Shown: piece by piece, positions 1-8,829 of the stretch
Position numbering within the stretch: position 1 is the stretch's first letter
Layout of the letters: each line of letters opens with the position of its first letter
Assembly (NCBI RefSeq): GCF_900215315.1
Contig: NZ_OBEB01000001.1
Span: 62,001-126,000 of the forward strand
Direction: 5' to 3'
DNA length: 64,000 nucleotides
Origin: Arsukibacterium tuosuense
GTDB lineage: Bacteria > Pseudomonadota > Gammaproteobacteria > Enterobacterales > Alteromonadaceae
Translations under genes and position numbers: made by a program
Notes under the pieces: generated by a model
Seen by the model: only the letters and a program-made list of their open reading frames with translations
Told to the model about the DNA's origin: nothing
Databases searched by the model: none

Positions 1-2
1 CA

Positions 3-416
<414 letters not shown>

Positions 417-464
417 CAGCGCAAGCAGAGTTCATCTGCTCAATCGGAATTACGATAAAATATG

Positions 465-488
465 AAAAGGCCTGAAAGGGCCTTTTTC
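465..488. terminator. Bidirectional terminator between DAHP synthase and ppsR
   Basis: AAAAGGCC and GGCCTTTT form an 8-bp stem (465-472 with 479-486) around a 6-base loop. A-rich and T-rich flanks allow it to work on both strands. It lies between two convergent genes, and the ppsR stop codon begins at 490-492. Confidence 0.75.
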
Positions 489-489
489 T

Positions 490-1299
490 TTAGTATTTAT
501 GCCGCTTTAAACCTGTTTTAGCGATAATTTTTGCCGATATTTCTTCAATAGAAAGATGGGTTGAATTTAAAAACGGGATCTGTTCCTGACGGTACAATGC
601 TTCTACTTCATTTAGCTCAACAGCACACTGCCGGATAGATGCATAACGGCTGTCTGGCCGGCGCTGCTGGCGGATCTGACTTAGCCGTTCAGCAGTTATA
701 CTCAGGCCAAACAGCTTATCTTTATTGCGCATCAGCTCTGCCGGTAGTCGCAAGGCGTCCATATCCTCTTCCACAAAGGGGTAGTTGGCCGCCTTAATGC
801 CATATTGCAGCGCCAGATAAAGGCTGGTGGGCGTTTTACCTGAACGGCTGACCCCCACTAAAATAATATCAGCCTGGTCAAAGTTTTTCATATTAGCGCC
901 ATCGTCATTGGCCAACGCATAATTAACAGCATCAATCCGAAAATCGTAGGTTTTTTCATGCATGCTATGTGTTCGATGGGTTTTGGGCACTGGCGCGATG
1001 CCTAACTCGCGCTGAATGGGTTCAACGAAGGTATTCAGAAAGTCATAGCAAATGCCATTGCTGCTGTTAATAATATGGCGCAAGTTGTCATCAACAAACG
1101 TCTGGAAAATAAGTGGTTTCACCCCCGTTGTTTTATACCGATCATTAATTCGCTGTTTTACTTGCTGCGCCATATCAGCGGTTTCTACAAAAGGTATGGT
1201 GATGTGTTCAAATTGTGCTGGAAAAAGAGTAAGTAAGGCATGGCCGAATACCTCAGCTGTAATGGCCGTACCATCAGAAACATAGAAAGCAGTCCGCAC
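490..1299 (-). CDS. ppsR: PEP synthase regulatory protein (kinase/pyrophosphorylase)
   Basis: A bifunctional cytoplasmic enzyme that inactivates PEP synthase by ADP-dependent threonine phosphorylation and reactivates it by phosphate-dependent removal of the phosphate (DUF299 family). The 269 residues match the family length. A P-loop GVSRSGKT lies at about residues 149-156, and the N-terminus MRTAFYVSDGTAIT is typical. It is divergent from ppsA, its target, with 137 bases between the two starts, so a shared control region is likely. Identification is firm; the choice between the family's two target types (PEP synthase or PPDK) is settled by the adjacent ppsA. Confidence 0.95.
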   Translation of the reverse strand: MRTAFYVSDGTAITAEVFGHALLTLFPAQFEHITIPFVETADMAQQVKQRINDRYKTTGVKPLIFQTFVDDNLRHIINSSNGICYDFLNTFVEPIQRELGIAPVPKTHRTHSMHEKTYDFRIDAVNYALANDDGANMKNFDQADIILVGVSRSGKTPTSLYLALQYGIKAANYPFVEEDMDALRLPAELMRNKDKLFGLSITAERLSQIRQQRRPDSRYASIRQCAVELNEVEALYRQEQIPFLNSTHLSIEEISAKIIAKTGLKRHKY

Positions 1300-1395
1300 C
1301 GTAAACTCCGTTTTGTTGTTATATAATTACATGAAAATTAAGGTTTTAAATAACCTCGGCCAGAGTGTAAAATCATTATGCTATGTAACGCTGGT

Positions 1396-1407
1396 TGTAA
1401 GCTTACA
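1396..1407. promoter_or_regulatory. Perfect 12-bp palindrome in the ppsR-ppsA intergenic region
   Basis: TGTAAGCTTACA is a perfect palindrome 30 bases before the ppsA GTG start and inside the only space shared by ppsR and ppsA. It could be an operator. HexR sites of related bacteria also begin TGTAA and end TTACA but have a longer spacer, so I do not assign a regulator. Confidence 0.35.
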
Positions 1408-1436
1408 CGCCCTACGACAAAAAATGGAGACGAACT

Positions 1437-3815
1437 GTGCAAGAATTTGTGATTTGGTATGAAAAGCTGGGTATGCACGATGTGGATCGGGTAGGGGGCA
1501 AAAATGCTTCCCTTGGAGAAATGATCAGTAACCTGGCCAATGCCGGGGTGCAGGTGCCGGGCGGTTTTGCCACCACAGCTGATGCCTTTAATCAGTTTCT
1601 TGAGCAAAGCGGGGTTAATGAACGGATATACCAGCTGCTTGATGGCCTGGATGTGGATGATGTCACCGCGCTCGGTAAAGCCGGTGCTCAGATTCGACAG
1701 TGGGTTATTGACACGCCTTTTCAACCCGAACTTGAACAGGCTATTCGCGAGGCATACCAGCAATTACATGCTGATCCTACTCACGATGTTTCTTTCGCCG
1801 TTCGCTCATCGGCAACAGCAGAAGATATGCCCGATGCATCATTTGCCGGCCAGCAGGAAACCTTCTTAAATGTGCGTGGTTATGATGCAGTAATTATTGC
1901 TATTAAGCATGTTTTTGCTTCTTTATTTAATGACCGTGCTATCTCATATCGCGTGCATCAGGGCTACGACCATCGTGGGGTGGCGTTATCTGCAGGTGTA
2001 CAGAAGATGGTGCGTTCTGATATTGCATCGTCAGGCGTAATGTTCAGCATTGATACCGAATCTGGTTTTGAAGATGTGGTATTTATCACATCCTCATATG
2101 GATTGGGTGAAATGGTGGTGCAGGGCGCGGTAAATCCCGATGAATTTTATGTTCATAAACCCACCCTGGCAGCAGGCCGGCCCGCGGTAGTGAAGCGTAA
2201 TTTAGGCAGTAAAAAAGTAGAAATGGTTTACTCGGCCGAGCAAAGCCATGGTAAGCAGGTAAAAATTGTTGATATTGATGCCGGACGAAGTCAGCAGTTT
2301 TCGTTAACCGATGCAGAAGTTGAAGAACTGGCGAGCCAAGCAGTCATTATTGCTGAGCATTATGGCCGGGCAATGGACATTGAATGGGCTAAAGACGGTA
2401 ACGACGGCAAACTCTATATCGTACAGGCCAGGCCGGAAACAGTGAAAAGCCGGGAGGACAGCAACAGCATGGAGCGTTTCCAGTTGCAGGGTTCGGCACC
2501 CGTGCTGGTGGAAGGGCGGGCGATTGGCCAACGGATTGGCGCCGGTACCGCAAAAGTGCTTAAAGGCATAGAGCAGATGGACCAGATTATGCCAGGTGAC
2601 GTGCTGGTGACAGATATGACCGATCCGGACTGGGAACCCATTATGAAAAGGGCCTCAGCTATTGTCACCAATCGTGGCGGCCGTACCTGCCACGCAGCAA
2701 TTATTGCCAGAGAATTGGGGATTCCTGCCGTAGTGGGGTGCGGTGATGCTACCAGCAAACTAAAAACAGGCCAGCCAGTCACGGTATCCTGTGCCGAAGG
2801 GGACACCGGTTTTATTTATGACGGCAAGCTGGACTATAAAGTTGTCAGCAGCCGGGTTGATCAGATGCCGGCACTTGATTTAAAAATTATGATGAACGTG
2901 GGTAATCCGGAGCGGGCATTTTCATTCGCTAAATTACCACATGCTGGTATTGGTCTGGCCAGGCTCGAGTTTATTATTAACCGGATGATAGGTGTTCACC
3001 CTAAAGCCTTACTTAATTTCGATAAGCAAACGCCTGAACTTAAAGCAACTATCAGCGAGATGATCGCGGGCTATGCTAATCCGGTTGAGTTCTATATTGC
3101 CAAGCTAACCGAAGGGATCGCCACATTGGCCTGCGCCTTCGCGCCGCAAAAAGTCATAGTGCGAATGTCTGATTTTAAATCGAACGAGTACGCTAACCTG
3201 GTCGGCGGCAGGCAATATGAACCGCACGAAGAAAATCCGATGATTGGCTTTCGTGGTGCGTCGCGCTATATCTCAAAAGACTTCCGTGATTGCTTTGCGC
3301 TTGAGGTTGAAGCATTGAAACGCGTGCGCAACGTGATGGGCTTTACCAATGTTGAAGTAATGATCCCTTTTGTTCGCACTCTGGAAGAAGCGGCAGCAGT
3401 AATTGATTTACTGGCGGAGCATGGTCTGAAACGCGGTGATAATGGCTTAAGAGTTATTATGATGTGTGAATTGCCGTCAAACGCCTTACTTGCTGAAGAG
3501 TTTCTGGAGTACTTTGACGGCTTTTCAATAGGCTCAAACGATTTAACTCAGTTAACCCTGGGCTTAGATCGGGACAGTGGTTTAATTGCTCACTTGTTTG
3601 ATGAACGTAATCCGGCCATTTATAAACTATTGGAAATGGCGATTAAAACCTGCAAAGCCAAAGGGAAGTACATCGGTATTTGTGGCCAGGGCCCGTCTGA
3701 TCATGAAGATTTTGCCGGTTGGTTGATGCAACAGGGCATAGATAGCGTGTCGTTGAACCCGGATACCGTGCTTGAAACCTGGTTATATCTGGCTGAAAAA
3801 TTTGGCAAACACTAA
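1437..3815 (+). CDS. ppsA: Phosphoenolpyruvate synthase (pyruvate, water dikinase)
   Basis: Converts pyruvate and ATP to PEP, AMP and phosphate for gluconeogenesis. 792 residues, the usual length. The N-terminal ATP-grasp part carries [18 protein letters not shown] near residue 123. The swivelling domain has the phosphorylated histidine in [14 protein letters not shown] (His419). The C-terminal PEP/pyruvate barrel has [15 protein letters not shown] and the catalytic cysteine in [10 protein letters not shown] (Cys749). The start is a GTG preceded by GGAG at 1426-1429. It is divergent from its regulator ppsR and followed by its own terminator. Confidence 0.97.
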   Translation: MQEFVIWYEKLGMHDVDRVGGKNASLGEMISNLANAGVQVPGGFATTADAFNQFLEQSGVNERIYQLLDGLDVDDVTALGKAGAQIRQWVIDTPFQPELEQAIREAYQQLHADPTHDVSFAVRSSATAEDMPDASFAGQQETFLNVRGYDAVIIAIKHVFASLFNDRAISYRVHQGYDHRGVALSAGVQKMVRSDIASSGVMFSIDTESGFEDVVFITSSYGLGEMVVQGAVNPDEFYVHKPTLAAGRPAVVKRNLGSKKVEMVYSAEQSHGKQVKIVDIDAGRSQQFSLTDAEVEELASQAVIIAEHYGRAMDIEWAKDGNDGKLYIVQARPETVKSREDSNSMERFQLQGSAPVLVEGRAIGQRIGAGTAKVLKGIEQMDQIMPGDVLVTDMTDPDWEPIMKRASAIVTNRGGRTCHAAIIARELGIPAVVGCGDATSKLKTGQPVTVSCAEGDTGFIYDGKLDYKVVSSRVDQMPALDLKIMMNVGNPERAFSFAKLPHAGIGLARLEFIINRMIGVHPKALLNFDKQTPELKATISEMIAGYANPVEFYIAKLTEGIATLACAFAPQKVIVRMSDFKSNEYANLVGGRQYEPHEENPMIGFRGASRYISKDFRDCFALEVEALKRVRNVMGFTNVEVMIPFVRTLEEAAAVIDLLAEHGLKRGDNGLRVIMMCELPSNALLAEEFLEYFDGFSIGSNDLTQLTLGLDRDSGLIAHLFDERNPAIYKLLEMAIKTCKAKGKYIGICGQGPSDHEDFAGWLMQQGIDSVSLNPDTVLETWLYLAEKFGKH

Positions 3816-3831
3816 ATTTAAAGTTCAGTAG

Positions 3832-3855
3832 AGCCCCGCAATGCGGGGCTTTTTA
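3832..3855 (+). terminator. Rho-independent terminator of ppsA
   Basis: AGCCCCGCA pairs with TGCGGGGCT (3832-3850) with almost no loop beyond the inner A/T bases, followed by a run of T. It sits 16 bases after the ppsA stop. Confidence 0.85.
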
Positions 3856-4016
3856 TTATCTTTTACGCATTGTCCCGCTTTGCTATATTAAAATCGTTTA
3901 AAAAACCATTAAACACGCCACTGCGGCGGTGCCAAACGTAGCTATTAACTGCTTGTTGTGGCAAATTACAACTATAACTCAATAAAAACCAACAACAATA
4001 ATTACAGGGGAAGCTA

Positions 4017-5537
4017 ATGGAAGCCTTGGTCAGCACCGTCAATAGTATTATCTGGAGCCCGGCACTGATATTTTTGTGTCTTGGCGCCGGTTTATTTTAC
4101 TCCATCATTACCCGTTTTGCTCAGGTCCGGCATTTTAAAGAAATGTGTAAACTGCTGCTCAGCGGCAATGAATCTGATAAAGGTATTTCGTCATTTCAGG
4201 CGTTGGCGGTATCGCTGTCTGGCCGGGTTGGGGTAGGTAATATTGCCGGCGTAGCTGCCGCCATTGGTTTTGGCGGGCCTGGCGCTGTGTTCTGGATGTG
4301 GGTAGTCGCATTTCTTGGTGCCAGCACTGCCTATGCAGAGTCAACATTGGGTCAGGTTTATAAAGTGGAAGAAGACGGCCAGTATCGTGGTGGCCCGGCG
4401 TATTATTTTGAGCGTTGCCTGGGCCAGAAATGGTTAGCCATTTTATTTGCAGTATCAGCAATTGTTGCCTGTGGGGTCTTCCTTCCGGGTGTGCAGGCAA
4501 ATGCAGTGGGTAATGCGTTTACCCAGGTGTTCGGTGAAGGCAACATGGTAGTGACCAGTTTTGGTGAGGTAGCCAGTTTAAAATTGGTCGCGCTGGCAAT
4601 CATTCTTATTGTCCTGGCCTTTATTATTTTTGGTGGTATCAGAAGGATTGCCCATTTTACCCAGATTGTCGTACCTTTTATGGCGCTGGGTTATATTGTA
4701 ATGGCATTAATTGTGGTTTTCCTCAACCTGGATAAAGTACCGGGCATTTTCAGTTTAATTATCTCTGATGCATTTACGGCGCAGGCAGGAATGGGCGCTG
4801 CGATTGGTTGGGGCGTGAAACGAGGTATTTACTCCAATGAGGCCGGTCAGGGCACCGGACCACATGCCGCGGCAGCTGCTGAAGTCGATCATCCTGCCCA
4901 GCAAGGTCTCGTGCAGGCCTTCTCGGTGTATGTTGATACGTTGTTTGTCTGTACTGCTACTGCGCTAATGATTTTGCTGACTTCACAGTACAACATTCAG
5001 ACAGAAGACTTTAATGCGGCAACCGGTGCGGGTACTATTATCGTGCAGAATATCGATGCTGCTACCGAGGTTGCCTCACCCGCCTTTACCCAAATGGCAT
5101 TAAACAGCGTGTTTGGCCAATTTGGTCAGGCGTTTGTGGGCATCGCCATTTTCTTTTTCGCTTTTACCACCATTCTGGCCTACTACTATATTGCTGAAAC
5201 TAACGTGGCTTACTTAAACCGCTACTTTAAGGGCAAGATCCCTCTGGTATTGGTGAAAATTATTATTATGGCAATGGTGTCGTATGGCATGGTAAACACC
5301 TCCGGCTACATCTGGGGAATTGGTGATATCGGAGTAGGCTTGATGGCCTGGATTAATATTCTGGGTATCCTGGCAATTTTCTTTGTCGCTAAACCAGCTA
5401 TATTGTGTCTACGTGATTATGAGGAGCAAAAGAAATCAGGTGGGCCGATTAATTTCGACCCGGTTAAGCTTGGCATTAAAAATGCGACTTTCTGGGAAAA
5501 ACGTTTGGCAAAACAGCAACAAGACTTAAAGCCATAA
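4017..5537 (+). CDS. Sodium:alanine (amino acid) symporter, AGCS family
   Basis: An inner-membrane secondary transporter that takes up alanine, glycine or related small amino acids with Na+. The 506 residues carry about 10-11 hydrophobic helices. AGCS hallmarks are visible: SLSGRVGVGNIAGVAAAIGFGGPGA-type sequence near residue 65 and GWGVKRGIYSNEAGQGTGPHA near residue 265. AGGGGAAG lies just before the ATG. It is a single gene between two terminators. The family is certain; the substrate is inferred from the family. Confidence 0.92.
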   Translation: MEALVSTVNSIIWSPALIFLCLGAGLFYSIITRFAQVRHFKEMCKLLLSGNESDKGISSFQALAVSLSGRVGVGNIAGVAAAIGFGGPGAVFWMWVVAFLGASTAYAESTLGQVYKVEEDGQYRGGPAYYFERCLGQKWLAILFAVSAIVACGVFLPGVQANAVGNAFTQVFGEGNMVVTSFGEVASLKLVALAIILIVLAFIIFGGIRRIAHFTQIVVPFMALGYIVMALIVVFLNLDKVPGIFSLIISDAFTAQAGMGAAIGWGVKRGIYSNEAGQGTGPHAAAAAEVDHPAQQGLVQAFSVYVDTLFVCTATALMILLTSQYNIQTEDFNAATGAGTIIVQNIDAATEVASPAFTQMALNSVFGQFGQAFVGIAIFFFAFTTILAYYYIAETNVAYLNRYFKGKIPLVLVKIIIMAMVSYGMVNTSGYIWGIGDIGVGLMAWINILGILAIFFVAKPAILCLRDYEEQKKSGGPINFDPVKLGIKNATFWEKRLAKQQQDLKP

Positions 5538-5572
5538 GCCAAGTTGCGCCAACGCTAATCAATAACCCAACC

Positions 5573-5602
5573 AAAAACCCGGCCAATATGCCGGGTTTTT
5601 TA
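5573..5602 (+). terminator. Rho-independent terminator of the AGCS symporter gene
   Basis: AAAAACCCGGC (5573-5583) pairs perfectly with GCCGGGTTTTT (5590-5600) around the loop CAATAT, and T residues follow. Confidence 0.9.
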
Positions 5603-5635
5603 TATGTATGCCAGCGCACAGACTTTTGGTATTTA

Positions 5636-5664
5636 TTGCGACATGATTTGGTCGGAACTACACT
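5636..5664 (+). promoter_or_regulatory. Candidate sigma70 promoter of the BON lipoprotein gene
   Basis: TTGCGA and TACACT are separated by 17 bases and lie about 57 bases before the ATG at 5721, just after the upstream terminator. Both boxes are imperfect, so this is a prediction by pattern and position only. Confidence 0.35.
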
Positions 5665-5720
5665 CTTATAAGACAATTCTTTATTGGTACTGCAATTTAA
5701 ACCATAAGCAGGAGCAGATT

Positions 5721-6086
5721 ATGAACAATGATGTTAAAAGAAAATTATTAGCTACAGGGGCGTTTCTGGCTGCAGGTTTGTTTCTGGCGGGCTGTGAGCG
5801 TCAAAGCATTGAATCTCAGACCGATGAAGCAGGTATGACGATCAAAAGTGAAGATGGCGCTGGAGATGATTTAAATATTACCACTGCAGTGCATACTGCA
5901 ATCAGAGAAGAACAACGTTTAAATAACGTGAATATTCTGGTTGAAACCAGCAAAGGCGATGTGCAGCTAAGCGGAGAAGTTGCAACCGAAGAGCAGCGAG
6001 AGTTGGCAGAAAATATTGCTGCAGGTACGCCCGGCGTGCATGCTGTTAACAATGATTTGAAAGTTATCGGGACACCGTCGCAATAA
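5721..6086 (+). CDS. BON-domain lipoprotein
   Basis: A 121-residue envelope lipoprotein. The lipobox LAGC gives a lipidated Cys25 after a hydrophobic stretch (residues about 11-24). A single BON domain fills the C-terminal half (DDLNITTAVHTAIREE through TPGVHAVNNDLKVIG). BON domains in OsmY- and DolP-like proteins bind membranes or phospholipids and often respond to stress. I chose ATG 5721 because GGAG lies at 5711-5714 and the signal peptide begins right after it; a longer open frame from 5604 would bury the signal peptide. Glu at +2 after the cysteine does not prevent outer-membrane sorting. The exact role is unknown. Confidence 0.85.
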   Translation: MNNDVKRKLLATGAFLAAGLFLAGCERQSIESQTDEAGMTIKSEDGAGDDLNITTAVHTAIREEQRLNNVNILVETSKGDVQLSGEVATEEQRELAENIAAGTPGVHAVNNDLKVIGTPSQ

Positions 6087-6122
6087 ATAGGGCGGCGTCC
6101 GCAGCGGTTTATTCAACCGCTA

Positions 6123-7970
6123 TTATTCAACCCCTATAAAGCCGCCGGTTTGATGGGCCCATAGCTGGGCATAAATACCACCGGAGGCAATTAATTCGTT
6201 ATGGGTACCTTGCTCTACGATAGTGCCCTGGTCCAGCACTATCAGCCGGTCCATCTGAGCTATGGTAGACAAACGGTGGGCGATAGCGATAACCGTTTTG
6301 CCATCCATCAATTTATTTAAACTGGCCTGAATGGCGGCCTCTACTTCTGAATCAAGTGCCGAAGTGGCTTCGTCCAGAATTAGAATAGGGGCGTTTTTCA
6401 GCAGAACCCGGGCAATAGCGATACGCTGACGCTGACCGCCCGATAATTTCACACCGCGCTCACCAACCTGGGCGTCAAAGCCGCTATTGCCTTTGGGGTC
6501 GGTTAAATCATTAATAAAGTCGCTGGCTTCAGCTTGTTCAGCTGCTAATAGCAGCTCTGCTTCAGTAGCGTCAGGTCTGCCATAGGCGATATTCTCGCGT
6601 ACTGAGCGGTGCAGCAAAGACGTATCCTGGGTGACCATGGCAATATGTTGGCGCAAACTTTCCTGGCTTACGGTGCTAATGTCCTGACCATCAATTAAAA
6701 TTTTTCCGCTTTCAATGTCGTAAAAACGCAGCAGCAGATTGACCAGCGTTGACTTGCCGGCGCCGGAGCGGCCTACCAGGCCAACCTTTTCGCCCGGTTT
6801 AATGCTAAGGTTAAGTTGTTGCAGTATTGCCGCTTTCCCGCCTTCAACCGCGGTTTTACCATAGTTAAAACTCACCTGCTGAAATTCTATTTTACCCGCT
6901 GATACCGTTAATTTACTGGCATTGGCGTTATCTTTTACATCAATAGGTCGGGATAGGGTGGCGATACCATCTGCAACGGTGCCAATGTTTTCAAACAAGC
7001 TACTGACTTCCCACATAATCCACTGTGCCATACCATTTAAACGTAGTGCCAGACTAATGGCTATGGCAATAGCACCAACGGTAATCGCGCTGCCTGCCCA
7101 TAAGTACAAGGATAAGGCAGCAACGCTGAACACCAGTATATAATTCAGGCTTTGCACTGAGACACTCAGGCCGGTAGCCAGCCGCATTTGCTGATATACA
7201 GGTTGCAAGAATACATCCATACTGTCTTTAGCATAACCTTCTTCGCGGTTAGTATGGGAGAACAGCTTTATAGTGGTAATGTTAGTGTAGCTATCGACAA
7301 TCCGGCCGGTCATTTCAGAGCGTGCATCCGCCTGGGCGGTCGATACCCGTTTAAGACGGGGCACAAAGTAAAATTGCAGGGCAATATACAACACCAGCCA
7401 GACTAGCATCGGCACTATTAACCGCACATCTGCATCTGCCACGAAAAAAAGCATGGCGCTGAAATAGACCAAGACATACACCATAACATCAAGCAATTTC
7501 ATTACTGTTTCCCGGACTGACAACGCAGTTTGCATCACTTTGGTAGCAATTCGACCGGCAAAGTCGTTCTGGTAAAAGCTAACACTCTGCCGCAGTAAAT
7601 AGCGGTGCGCCAGCCAGCGGATTGACATCGGGTAATTACCCAGTAGGGTCTGGTGTACTATTGCCGAGTGAATAAATGTCATCAGGGGTAATAGAACTAA
7701 GGTAACCAGTGCCATCCAAATAAGCGTTGCCCGCTCATCAGAAAAAAAATTGTCCGGGTCGTTCGCCACAAGCCAGTCGACTAACTGCCCCATAAAGCTG
7801 AATAATGACACTTCCAGAACGGCCAGGATCGCTGATGATAGCGACATAAATATCAAAGAGCGCTCCATACCCCTCGTGTAGTGGCGGCAAAATGCCAGTA
7901 AGCCACGTGGCGGTTGGCCGGGTTCTGCAGCTGGGAAAGGTTTAGTAAGTCGTTCGAAGAAACGCAACAT
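6123..7970 (-). CDS. ABC transporter, fused permease/ATP-binding (MsbA/multidrug exporter type)
   Basis: A 615-residue half-transporter that probably works as a homodimer to export a lipid, drug or peptide. An N-terminal membrane domain with about six helices (residues about 40-330) is followed by a nucleotide-binding domain with Walker A GRSGAGKST, signature LSGGQRQR and Walker B ILILDEATSALD, then an H-loop in AIAHRLST. I place the start at ATG 7970 (MLRFFERLTKPFP), which has AGGA upstream. The longer open frame to 8144 begins with a non-membrane stretch unlike the family and runs into the ribA control region. The substrate cannot be read from the sequence. Confidence 0.88.
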   Translation of the reverse strand: MLRFFERLTKPFPAAEPGQPPRGLLAFCRHYTRGMERSLIFMSLSSAILAVLEVSLFSFMGQLVDWLVANDPDNFFSDERATLIWMALVTLVLLPLMTFIHSAIVHQTLLGNYPMSIRWLAHRYLLRQSVSFYQNDFAGRIATKVMQTALSVRETVMKLLDVMVYVLVYFSAMLFFVADADVRLIVPMLVWLVLYIALQFYFVPRLKRVSTAQADARSEMTGRIVDSYTNITTIKLFSHTNREEGYAKDSMDVFLQPVYQQMRLATGLSVSVQSLNYILVFSVAALSLYLWAGSAITVGAIAIAISLALRLNGMAQWIMWEVSSLFENIGTVADGIATLSRPIDVKDNANASKLTVSAGKIEFQQVSFNYGKTAVEGGKAAILQQLNLSIKPGEKVGLVGRSGAGKSTLVNLLLRFYDIESGKILIDGQDISTVSQESLRQHIAMVTQDTSLLHRSVRENIAYGRPDATEAELLLAAEQAEASDFINDLTDPKGNSGFDAQVGERGVKLSGGQRQRIAIARVLLKNAPILILDEATSALDSEVEAAIQASLNKLMDGKTVIAIAHRLSTIAQMDRLIVLDQGTIVEQGTHNELIASGGIYAQLWAHQTGGFIGVE

Positions 7971-8106
7971 ATAGAGTCCTGAATGCAAGAAGAAGTTTAA
8001 GCGCGCATAGTGTAGCCGATTTTGCCGCGAAGGTTCAGGACAATCAGTTAATTGACAACTATCCAGGGGTTGGCTGCAAGCACAATTCGGCGACAGCTCA
8101 AGCAAA

Positions 8107-8121
8107 TGTGATATTATCACA
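8107..8121. promoter_or_regulatory. Perfect 15-bp palindrome between the ABC exporter and ribA
   Basis: TGTGATA-T-TATCACA is a perfect inverted repeat with one central base. It resembles a CRP site (TGTGA N6 TCACA) but with a 5-base spacer. It is centred about 53 bases before the likely ribA transcription start and 144 bases before the ABC exporter start, so it could control either gene. Confidence 0.45.
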
Positions 8122-8151
8122 AAATATTGCTGTAGCCACGTCAAACCAGCC

Positions 8152-8160
8152 TGTTATAAT
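8152..8160 (+). promoter_or_regulatory. Extended -10 promoter of ribA
   Basis: TGTTATAAT fits the extended -10 consensus TGnTATAAT exactly. The matching -35 region is poor, as is usual for extended -10 promoters. It would give a leader of about 77 bases before the ribA ATG at 8244. Confidence 0.5.
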
Positions 8161-8243
8161 CGGCGTATATTATAACTTGTTTTAACGAAGCTCAGGCCCA
8201 ATTTTCTTAAAGTAGTAGTGCGCCTTAATAGCTGAGAAGTAAA

Positions 8244-8825
8244 ATGACCATTAAACTTGTCACCTCCACTGTATTACCCACACCTTTCGCTGAATTCAGG
8301 CTGCATGGCTTTTTAGCTGACAATGGTAAAGAACATGTTGCTCTGACGCTTGGCGATATTACAACCAGCGAGCCGGTGTTAGCGCGGGTTCATTCCGAAT
8401 GTTTAACGGGCGATGCGCTATTTAGTCTGCGCTGTGATTGTGGGCCCCAGCTGGAGTCTGCGATGCGCAAAATTGCAGATCTGGGCCGGGGTTGTATTTT
8501 GTATCTGCGTCAGGAAGGGCGGGGTATAGGCCTGATCAACAAAATCCGGGCTTATGCGGAACAGGACAAAGGTCTGGACACCGTTGAGGCAAATGAAATT
8601 CTGGGCTTTTTGCCTGATATGCGAGAGTACGATATTGCCGCAAAAATGTTTGAGCAATTAGGCGTGCAGCAAATTCGCTTACTGACAAATAATCCAAGGA
8701 AGTTAAAAGCACTAACAGATGTCGGTGTGAATATTCTGGAGCGAGTACAGCACCGGGTGAAAACCACGGCACATAGCCATCGATATCTGGCGACAAAAGC
8801 CGCAAAAATGGGCCATATGGAGTAG
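8244..8825 (+). CDS. ribA: GTP cyclohydrolase II
   Basis: Opens the GTP imidazole ring, the first step of riboflavin synthesis. 193 residues, like the stand-alone E. coli enzyme, without a RibB domain. The zinc cysteines are visible in [19 protein letters not shown] (Cys53, Cys64, Cys66) and the GTP-binding RQEGRGIGL motif follows. It is followed after four bases by a large flavoprotein gene whose ribosome binding site lies inside the ribA 3' end, so the two are probably translated from one mRNA. Confidence 0.96.
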   Translation: MTIKLVTSTVLPTPFAEFRLHGFLADNGKEHVALTLGDITTSEPVLARVHSECLTGDALFSLRCDCGPQLESAMRKIADLGRGCILYLRQEGRGIGLINKIRAYAEQDKGLDTVEANEILGFLPDMREYDIAAKMFEQLGVQQIRLLTNNPRKLKALTDVGVNILERVQHRVKTTAHSHRYLATKAAKMGHME

Positions 8826-8829
8826 AAAA

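Noticed and set aside
1396-1407. HexR binding site upstream of ppsA
   Set aside because: The palindrome has the TGTAA/TTACA ends but only two central bases, while HexR sites have a longer spacer; the name is not justified.
2414-2806. 130-codon open frame on the minus strand inside ppsA
   Set aside because: It lies wholly within ppsA, has no ribosome binding site or recognisable domain, and reflects the codon pattern of the real gene. The same reasoning applies to other long antisense frames such as 1338-1763, 8536-8994, 14011-14466, 26176-26703, 31765-32292, 40189-40566 and 57896-58339.
7971-8144. N-terminal extension of the ABC exporter from the longest frame
   Set aside because: The extra 58 residues do not look like family sequence and would run through the ribA/exporter control region; ATG 7970 has a ribosome binding site.
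8161-8243. FMN riboswitch before ribA
   Set aside because: The leader is only about 77 bases and shows none of the conserved RFN element stems or motifs; FMN riboswitches usually precede ribB in these bacteria.
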